A program made the position numbers and the translations under genes. Positions 6,970-12,019 of a DNA stretch of 12,019 bases are shown here, piece after piece; position 1 is the stretch's first letter, and each line of letters begins with the position of its first letter. Below the pieces are notes generated by a model that was not told the origin of the DNA, did no database searches, and worked only from the letters and a program-made list of their open reading frames with translations. The DNA is from an uncultured Blautia sp. (GTDB lineage Bacteria > Bacillota > Clostridia > Lachnospirales > Lachnospiraceae): positions 1 to 12,019 of the forward strand of contig URHH01000069.1 of the NCBI GenBank assembly GCA_900547615.1, written 5' to 3'.

Positions 6970-8244
6970 TCATCTTAATAATTCCAGAAATTCATTTACC
7001 TCTATCTGCCCCGAAAGCAGCTCCAGAATATGCTCCTGAAACGCATTTTTCCGATTGCTTTCCCATAGATTATCCGGCGTTTCAATTTTTACATCTGCTC
7101 CTTTTACAAGCTGCGTAGCCTGAAAAAAGCGGGGCATTTCCTTATTATATTTTTCTATGGAAACTTCAGAATTTACAGGAACCTGCTCTGTCTCCTTTAA
7201 TATCCGTTCCTGCACCTTATTGCTTACCATATATTTTACAAAACGTACTCCCGCCTCCTCTCTTTTGACATCGCCTGTTTTTCCTACTACATATCCAACC
7301 CCTGCTGATTCACAGGACATCTTATACGTGCCATCTGTTGGAATCAGAGCATATTCCGCGTCTATCTTTTCATCAATCATAGGCGCACCCCACACCCCGT
7401 TAATACAAATTGCAAGCTTTCCCTCATTAAACAGTTCCTTCTCATCTCTGTAGCTATAATTTTTATTATCCGGAAAAGAATAGCGATATATGGTTTTTAA
7501 CGTATCTAAAATACTGCCAAAATCCTCTTCGCCAATGTTTTCCCATTTTTTAATATCTGCTTCTTTTCTTCCTGTATCTATGAACAGATGATCAACAAGA
7601 TACAGATACCCTTCGGCCGATACCTGAAGAGGCCTGATCTCTTTTCCATTTTTCAGACTCCAGTCCTCAATCTGACCGCATGCCTGCAAAAATTCACTCC
7701 AGCTTTCCGGAAGTTTTTCAATGCCTGCCTCACGGAATATATCCTTGTTATACCAATATCCGCCGCTTAACAATAACGTATCTGCTATTGTATAAAGGTT
7801 TCCTTCTAATGTTGTCCATGCTTCCAGATTGGAAGGAGAAATGTTCTTAGAAAACTCCAAATCTTCTTTTATATACGGAATAAAATCCACTGCGAGATGG
7901 TTCTTCAGCATATAATAATAGATGGAATTATTTCCTGTTCCTCCGAAAAAAATCACATCCGGCATTTCTCCCACAAGAATAAGGTCTCCCACTTTTCTAA
8001 TCAAATCCCTGCTGGTCGGCATAGACACAAGATGTATATCAATATCCGGATTTTCTTTTTCAAAATCCTCATAAATCTGGCGCATGGCAATATGATCCTT
8101 TTCATTGCTTCCCCACCCGTGAATCACCGTTATCTCTGTCTTTTCCTGTTTTTCTTCTCCACATCCTGTTAAAAAAACAATACTGCTTATAACAAAAAGA
8201 AAGATTTGAATCCTCTTACTTATCCGATGTTTCTTTTTTTTCAT
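6970..8244 (-). CDS. Lipoprotein sugar-binding protein linked to the two-component system
   Basis: A 424-residue family 1 extracellular solute-binding lipoprotein. It begins with a basic start (MKKKKHRISKR), a hydrophobic segment and the lipobox FLTGC, with C28 the lipidated cysteine. EKTEITVIHGWGS starts the mature fold; GEMPDVIFFGG, GGYWYNKDIFREAGI and the later GVGYVVG/VRFVKYMVS blocks match the family. I chose the ATG at 8244, not the in-frame one at 8382, because only it gives a proper signal peptide and has AAGGAG 7 bp upstream (8252-8257). That ribosome site lies inside the last codons of the response-regulator gene, which it overlaps by 29 bp. Being encoded with kinase and regulator, and separated by a terminator from the importer genes, it may serve as a sugar co-receptor for the kinase, or as an alternative receptor for the permeases. 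Confidence 0.9.
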   Translation of the reverse strand: MKKKKHRISKRIQIFLFVISSIVFLTGCGEEKQEKTEITVIHGWGSNEKDHIAMRQIYEDFEKENPDIDIHLVSMPTSRDLIRKVGDLILVGEMPDVIFFGGTGNNSIYYYMLKNHLAVDFIPYIKEDLEFSKNISPSNLEAWTTLEGNLYTIADTLLLSGGYWYNKDIFREAGIEKLPESWSEFLQACGQIEDWSLKNGKEIRPLQVSAEGYLYLVDHLFIDTGRKEADIKKWENIGEEDFGSILDTLKTIYRYSFPDNKNYSYRDEKELFNEGKLAICINGVWGAPMIDEKIDAEYALIPTDGTYKMSCESAGVGYVVGKTGDVKREEAGVRFVKYMVSNKVQERILKETEQVPVNSEVSIEKYNKEMPRFFQATQLVKGADVKIETPDNLWESNRKNAFQEHILELLSGQIEVNEFLELLR

Positions 8245-8977
8245 TTTTGTACTCCTTAGGCGACATACCTGTATATTTTTTAAACACTCTTGAAAAGTAT
8301 CCGGTATCCTCAAACCCCACAGCCTGAGAAATCTCATATACTTTTTTATCAGAAGTTTCCATATACTCTTTCGCCTTTTCAATTCGAAGTCTCAAAATAT
8401 CATCAAAAAGGTTCACTCCCTTTTTGCTTTTATAGAGCCTGCTTAAATAGCTTCTGTTTGCATGAAGTTCCTCTGCAATTTCATCAAGCGTAATTTTGCG
8501 GCAATAATTTCTGCTGATATATCTCTGCATTTTTTCATACAAATTTTCAATCTCGCTTCTGCCTTCTTCGCTTTTTTCACCTTCCTCGATTTCCTCATAA
8601 TATCGTTTCAGATTCAAAATGGCTTTTTCCACCGCCTGAGGAAGTTCTTCAAGAACAGACAGCTTCAGAACATACTCACAAGCATTGTATCTAAGCGCAG
8701 CTCGTGCATACTCAAATTCTGAATATGCACTTAAAATAATCACCTGTGTCTCTGGACTGTTCTCACTGATATACTTGCATACCTGAATTCCGTCCACAAG
8801 CGGCATTCGAATATCAGTGATTACAATGTCCGGATGCTCCGTCTCCATTTTCTCCAGAAGTTCTTTCCCGTTTGAGGAAATGGAGTGAAGTACACACCCC
8901 ATTTTTTCCCAGGAAATCAGATTCTTCAGCGCTTCCTGAATATATATTTCATCATCTGCCGCCATTACCTTCCACAT
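8216..8977 (-). CDS. YesN-like response regulator, receiver plus AraC-type DNA-binding domain
   Basis: A 253-residue cytoplasmic transcription regulator. The receiver domain (about 1-120) has the acidic pair D8/D9, the phospho-acceptor D55 in VITDIRMP, S83 in ILSAYSE and K105 in VLKL. An acidic linker (about 120-148, rich in Glu) leads to an AraC-type domain with two helix-turn-helix units: ITLDEIAEELHANRSYLSRLY and VYEISQAVGFEDTGYFSRVFKKYTGMSPKEY. The start ATG lies inside the kinase gene, with a 26-bp overlap and a GAGAGGGG ribosome site upstream, so the pair is translated together. The 3' end contains the ribosome site of the next gene. It should be phosphorylated by the adjacent kinase and activate the importer-fucosidase operon, probably through the repeats near 6828-6885. 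Confidence 0.93.
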   Translation of the reverse strand: MWKVMAADDEIYIQEALKNLISWEKMGCVLHSISSNGKELLEKMETEHPDIVITDIRMPLVDGIQVCKYISENSPETQVIILSAYSEFEYARAALRYNACEYVLKLSVLEELPQAVEKAILNLKRYYEEIEEGEKSEEGRSEIENLYEKMQRYISRNYCRKITLDEIAEELHANRSYLSRLYKSKKGVNLFDDILRLRIEKAKEYMETSDKKVYEISQAVGFEDTGYFSRVFKKYTGMSPKEYKNEKKETSDK

Positions 8978-10709
8978 TTTCCATTCCCCTCTCTATCGGA
9001 AGAACGATACGTACCGTTGTTCCATTATCTTTTTCTCCCTGAATTTCAAGAATATAGTTCTCGCCATATAAAATATGAAGCAGACGTTTCGTATTTTCAA
9101 GAGCTGTATGTGTATGACCTGCTTTTTTCTGCATACCTTCCCTGTCATTTTCCTCTTTTGAAAAACCAACGCCGTCGTCTGCCACCATAATATTTAATTT
9201 TTCATCCTGCTCGAAAATTTCTACTACTATCTTTCCGTTTCCATTTTTGGGTTCCAGTCCATGTGAAACAGCATTTTCTACAAGCGGCTCTATTAAAAGC
9301 CTTGGAATCAAATCCTGCTTCACTTCTTCACTTCCATATCGGATTTCATACGAAATCTTATCCTGGTATCTTCCGTTTTGAAGCAGAAGATAAAAATCCA
9401 CAATCTCCATTTCTGCTGATACCGGAATTTTAATTTCTTTTCCCCGGAAGATTTTCCCCTGCATCAATTTTGAAAACGCCTGCAGATATTGATACAATTC
9501 TTCATTCCCTGCCATTTTCGCCCGAATGCTCAGCATTGCCAGAATATTATACTGAAAATGGGGATTAATCTGCGCCTGAAGAAATTTCACCTGAGCCTGC
9601 GTTACAAGAAGCTGTTTTTCATACACCTGCGTAATAAGATATTCAATCCTGTCTGCCATTTCATTGAACACCACGCTCATATCATGAAACTCCTGAATTG
9701 GATAGTCCTCCATTCGCACTTTAAAATCTTCCTGTCCCAGTGCCCGAAGACTTTCTATTACTTTTTTCAATGGTTTTGTGAAGCGATAGCTGACTGCAAA
9801 AGACAAAGATGAAGTAATCACAAGTATCAAAAGAAATGCCGCAAGAAAAATCAGCATGGTAGGCTTTAAAAGTGTATAAACATTATTAAAACCTGCCGCC
9901 GCAAGAACCCGGATTCCAAAGCCGCAGCTTTTGGAAACTGTAAGAAAGCGCGTGCCTTCTGCCCGAACGTCTGTTACCTCTTCCTTTGTTTCTTCTTTTA
10001 AAGCTTTTATTTCTTCCTTTTGTCCAAAAGAAGCCATTATATTTTTTTCTTCTCCCCACAGAACTGCCCAGGTTCCATTTCCATACTTTTCAATTTCTTC
10101 CATAAGAAGCTGAATTGCCTCCGGAGAAATTTCCACAATACAGCTTCCCATCTTCTGCATTTTATCATCATAAATATGAAAACAGAGAAAAATCTCTTCT
10201 TTTCCGCTATAGCAGGCGTACTGTCTTTTCGTTTTGCGAAACTCCTCCTGTAAACGGCTTCTCTCTTCCTGCTTCTGCCCAGCTTCTGACACGGTCACAG
10301 GATAGTAGTGATCATAAATGCACTGATCAATATTATTAAACAGATAAACACTACTGACAAAAGGAATCTTCTGCTGCACCATATTTCTGTCTGAAAACAG
10401 CTCCATACTATAAGAAAGCTGCTCTCCCGCAGCTTCCTCATCGTAAAAATCCCCCCAGAAAAAATCTTCCAGCCATACATTATGGCGAATTGTTACTGCA
10501 CCGTCCTCTATAAACTGTATACGATCCTGAAATTGCTGTCCTGTATTTTCCAGAACGTACTCCATATCATCTTTCGTGCTTCGAAAAAAGACAAAAAAGA
10601 ATACAAGAAGCATTGCAATTCCCAGAAACAGCAGGGTACATACAGATGTAAGCATGTTTAATACTGTAATTTCCGAACTTAAAGTTCTCCTTTTAGTAAT
10701 CCCATACAT
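8952..10709 (-). CDS. YesM-like sensor histidine kinase
   Basis: A 585-residue membrane kinase. Membrane helices at about 20-43 and 284-308 frame an extracytoplasmic sensor domain of about 240 residues. A HAMP linker (about 309-362, beginning YRFTKPLKKV) leads to the His_kinase domain with QINPHFQYNIL, where H384 is the phosphorylated histidine. The ATP-binding domain shows LIEPLVENAVSHGL (N479) and DDGVGF (512-516). The canonical PHFLYN is PHFQYN here, and the glycine-rich stretch before the last helix reads HTHTALENT, where GxGL-N is common. The start at 10709 has AGGTGG 9 bp upstream, inside the cysE end, with a 17-bp overlap; the ATG of residue 19 is a less likely alternative. It passes phosphate to the adjacent regulator, in response to a sugar or a sugar-loaded binding protein. 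Confidence 0.92.
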   Translation of the reverse strand: MYGITKRRTLSSEITVLNMLTSVCTLLFLGIAMLLVFFFVFFRSTKDDMEYVLENTGQQFQDRIQFIEDGAVTIRHNVWLEDFFWGDFYDEEAAGEQLSYSMELFSDRNMVQQKIPFVSSVYLFNNIDQCIYDHYYPVTVSEAGQKQEERSRLQEEFRKTKRQYACYSGKEEIFLCFHIYDDKMQKMGSCIVEISPEAIQLLMEEIEKYGNGTWAVLWGEEKNIMASFGQKEEIKALKEETKEEVTDVRAEGTRFLTVSKSCGFGIRVLAAAGFNNVYTLLKPTMLIFLAAFLLILVITSSLSFAVSYRFTKPLKKVIESLRALGQEDFKVRMEDYPIQEFHDMSVVFNEMADRIEYLITQVYEKQLLVTQAQVKFLQAQINPHFQYNILAMLSIRAKMAGNEELYQYLQAFSKLMQGKIFRGKEIKIPVSAEMEIVDFYLLLQNGRYQDKISYEIRYGSEEVKQDLIPRLLIEPLVENAVSHGLEPKNGNGKIVVEIFEQDEKLNIMVADDGVGFSKEENDREGMQKKAGHTHTALENTKRLLHILYGENYILEIQGEKDNGTTVRIVLPIERGMENVEGNGGR

Positions 10710-11613
10710 TGGAAGCTTCCACCTGCGCTTTCGGCTTCTTGATCACAAGCTCCGGACTTTTTGCACTGACTTTTGTATTTGCAGGAATAGGCTCTGTAAT
10801 AAACGTATTTCCTCCAATGATCGTATTTTCTCCAATTACCGTTTCTCCTCCGAGAACACTGGAATTGGAATAAATCGTCACATTATCCTCAATCGTAGGG
10901 TGACGCTTTACATCTGCAAGCTGCTGCCCCATTCTTGTAGAAAGCGCACCGAGAGTCACTCCCTGATAAATTTTTACATTGTTTCCGATTTTTGTTGTCT
11001 CTCCGATTACCACACCGGTTCCGTGGTCGATAAAAAAGTATTCTCCGATTGTTGCCCCCGGATTAATATCAATTCCTGTTTTTCCATGTGCAAATTCCGA
11101 CATGATTCGTGGAATAAACGGAACCTTCTCAAGATACAGCTCGTGCGCAATTCTGTATACGTAAATCGCATAAAATCCCGGATAGGAAAAAATAATCTCT
11201 TCCTTGCTTTTTGCTGCCGGGTCTCCGTCAAATCCCGCCTGTACGTCTTTTAAAAGCATTTTCTGTATCTCGGGAAGACGCTTTACGAAACGCCCTGTGA
11301 TTTCCTCCGCGCGAAGCTGCGCCTTTTCTTTTTCCTCTCCCTGATAGAGAATTGCGATTTCTATCTGCTCTTTTAAAGAATCATATAAATTATTTAAAAG
11401 AGAACCTGCGTAATAATCCGGAAATGCACACGCTCCTGTGTCAATTCTGAAATATCCCGGAAAAAGCACGGCTCTTAATTCGCGGACAAGTTCTATAATA
11501 ACAGAACGGCTTGGCAGACTGCATTTTCCCTGGGGAAGAAGCATTTCTTCTTTATTATAGTTCCTGGCAAGGCTTTTCACCGCTTCCAGAATTGCTGCTT
11601 TTTTTTCACTCAT
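10693..11613 (-). CDS. cysE: Serine O-acetyltransferase, long form (CysE/EpsC type)
   Basis: A 306-residue cytoplasmic enzyme that makes O-acetylserine from serine and acetyl-CoA, the first step of cysteine synthesis. An alpha-helical N-terminal domain (about 1-175) precedes a left-handed parallel beta-helix of hexapeptide repeats (about 180-285). Expected active-site residues are D196-H197 in FIDHGTGVVIGE and H238 in KRHPTIED; a 13-residue insertion (about 223-236) sits between GVTLGA and the RHP motif, as in the long clostridial and Bacteroidetes forms. The C-terminal tail is long and ends VWDY; SAT tails end in Ile in the bacterial proteins that bind cysteine synthase, so that complex is uncertain. 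AGGAGG lies 9 bp before the ATG. No T-box leader fits into the short leader. The next gene overlaps its end by 17 bp. Confidence 0.93.
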   Translation of the reverse strand: MSEKKAAILEAVKSLARNYNKEEMLLPQGKCSLPSRSVIIELVRELRAVLFPGYFRIDTGACAFPDYYAGSLLNNLYDSLKEQIEIAILYQGEEKEKAQLRAEEITGRFVKRLPEIQKMLLKDVQAGFDGDPAAKSKEEIIFSYPGFYAIYVYRIAHELYLEKVPFIPRIMSEFAHGKTGIDINPGATIGEYFFIDHGTGVVIGETTKIGNNVKIYQGVTLGALSTRMGQQLADVKRHPTIEDNVTIYSNSSVLGGETVIGENTIIGGNTFITEPIPANTKVSAKSPELVIKKPKAQVEASNVWDY

Positions 11614-11658
11614 CTATTTTTTCCTCCTGTTTTATTTCATATAATATTACTTTGTATC

Positions 11659-11687
11659 ATCATATTATAGTATTCTTTTTTCGTCAA
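11659..11687 (-). promoter_or_regulatory. Promoter of the cysE-kinase-regulator-binding protein unit
   Basis: On the minus strand TTGACG (11682-11687) and TATGAT (11659-11664) are separated by 17 bp. This gives a start near 11652 and a leader of about 40 bases, too short for a T-box or other riboswitch. A TATAAT five bases upstream of the chosen -10 offers only 12-bp spacing. I find no convincing further promoter in the 3' part of cysE, so this one probably drives all four genes. Confidence 0.7.
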
Positions 11688-11691
11688 GATA

Positions 11692-11720
11692 TTGACCTTT
11701 TCTTTTAATCACTATATAAT
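11692..11720 (+). promoter_or_regulatory. tRNA-Ser promoter
   Basis: TTGACC (11692-11697) and a perfect TATAAT (11715-11720) have a 17-bp spacer. The predicted start is about 23 bp ahead of the mature tRNA. Its -35 lies only 4 bp from the -35 of the divergent cysE promoter. Confidence 0.85.
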
Positions 11721-11750
11721 AGAAGACGGTTCTTCAAAAACCCTCATTCT

Positions 11751-11838
11751 GGAGATATACCCAAGTGGCTGAAGGGTCCGCACTCGAAATGCGGTAGGTC
11801 GGGCAACCGGCGCGAGAGTTCAAATCTCTCTATCTCCG
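11751..11838 (+). tRNA. tRNA-Ser (anticodon CGA)
   Basis: The 88-base gene has a 7-bp acceptor stem (GGAGATA with TATCTCC) and G as discriminator base. The anticodon stem CCGCA/TGCGG encloses CTCGAAA, giving anticodon CGA (11785-11787) for the UCG codon. A long variable arm (about 11795-11813), the hallmark of class II serine tRNAs, and the T-arm GAGAG-TTCAAAT-CTCTC follow. The 3' CCA is not encoded. Confidence 0.97.
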
Positions 11839-11844
11839 TTATGC

Positions 11845-11879
11845 AAAACCGGCAGTCTGTTTACGGCTGCCGGTTTTTT
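11845..11879 (+). terminator. Intrinsic terminator of tRNA-Ser
   Basis: AAAACCGGCAG (11845-11855) and CTGCCGGTTTT (11867-11877) form an 11-bp stem with an 11-base loop, followed by TT, so six T in a row close the structure. It begins 7 bases after the tRNA. Confidence 0.92.
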
Positions 11880-11882
11880 GAG

Positions 11883-11948
11883 TTTTCTGAAATTTTCTAT
11901 GATTTTCCTCAATTTATGATTGACAATCCCTCTGTCTGCGTGTATACT
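11883..11948 (+). promoter_or_regulatory. tRNA-Trp promoter with 10-bp phased T-tracts upstream
   Basis: A perfect TTGACA (11920-11925), 17-bp spacer and TATACT (11943-11948) precede the tRNA by 19 bp. Upstream, TTTTC recurs exactly every 10 bp (11883, 11893, 11903) and a TTT follows at 11913. Such phasing produces intrinsically bent DNA and is common upstream of strong stable-RNA promoters. Confidence 0.85.
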
Positions 11949-11967
11949 TTTAGAAGTAACAGGACAT

Positions 11968-12019
11968 AGGGGATTGGTCAAATGGTATGATAGGGGTCTC
12001 CAAAACCTTTGGTGGGAGT
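11968..12019 (+). tRNA. tRNA-Trp (anticodon CCA), 3' part cut off by the window edge
   Basis: The 5' acceptor strand AGGGGAT starts at 11968. The D-arm is GTCA/TGAT with a loop holding GG. The anticodon arm GGGGT-CTCCAAA-ACCTT puts CCA at 12000-12002. Two of its five stem pairs are G-U. The T-stem begins GGGAG and ends at T54 of the T-loop at the window edge. The missing 3' part should show ATCCCCT. Confidence 0.88.

Noticed and set aside
8245..8382. A longer start for the lipoprotein binding protein, at 8382
   Set aside because: It would add 46 residues that bury the signal peptide and overlap the regulator gene by 167 bp. The ATG at 8244 has a good ribosome site and a standard lipoprotein signal.
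10576..11253. A 225-codon open frame on the plus strand opposite the cysE gene and the kinase start
   Set aside because: It is antisense to two clearly conserved genes, is rich in Arg, Cys and Ser without any known motif, and has no ribosome site. It reflects the base composition of the real genes.
11614..11652. A cysteine T-box leader ahead of cysE
   Set aside because: The leader is about 40 bases, far too short for a T-box.
1..12019. Mobile element, CRISPR array or tRNA-associated integration
   Set aside because: No transposase, integrase, regular spacer repeats or duplicated tRNA ends were seen. The tRNA genes at both edges alone do not show an island.

Overview
The window looks like chromosome of a low-GC Gram-positive anaerobe of the Clostridia, most likely a gut Lachnospiraceae. 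The grounds are the AGGAGG-type ribosome sites, TTGACA/TATAAT-type tRNA promoters, YesM/YesN-type two-component proteins, a carbohydrate ABC importer of the CUT1 type without its own ATPase, and an acyltransferase family common in these bacteria. I cannot name the species.

Every protein gene I can support lies on the minus strand, so the locus reads right to left. A tRNA-Ser(CGA) and the start of a tRNA-Trp(CCA) sit on the plus strand at the right edge, and a tRNA-Gly(UCC), cut by the left edge, lies on the minus strand.

The first transcription unit (about 11.65 kb down to 6.93 kb) starts from a good promoter ahead of a long-form serine acetyltransferase (cysE). It continues without any gap through a YesM-like histidine kinase, a YesN-like response regulator and a lipoprotein sugar-binding protein. 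Each of these four genes overlaps the next by 17 to 29 bp, and the start signals of the downstream genes lie inside the preceding coding sequence. An AT-rich intrinsic terminator closes this unit.

The second unit (about 6.78 kb down to 0.15 kb) begins after a 241-bp intergenic region that holds a weak promoter preceded by three TGTCAA-like repeats, good candidates for the response regulator's binding sites. It encodes a second sugar-binding protein (with a signal peptide but no lipobox), two permeases, a cytoplasmic GH29 alpha-L-fucosidase, a Gfo/Idh/MocA oxidoreductase and a NAT_N/GNAT_C-type acyltransferase. Two hairpins separate the binding-protein gene from the permeases.

Read together, the locus is an inducible uptake and breakdown system for a small fucosylated glycan. 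The lipoprotein encoded with the kinase probably helps sense the sugar; the regulator turns on the importer operon; the intact glycan enters the cell and is defucosylated inside; the oxidoreductase and acyltransferase may act on the released sugar or remaining core. The substrate, and the chemistry of the last two enzymes, cannot be read from the sequence.
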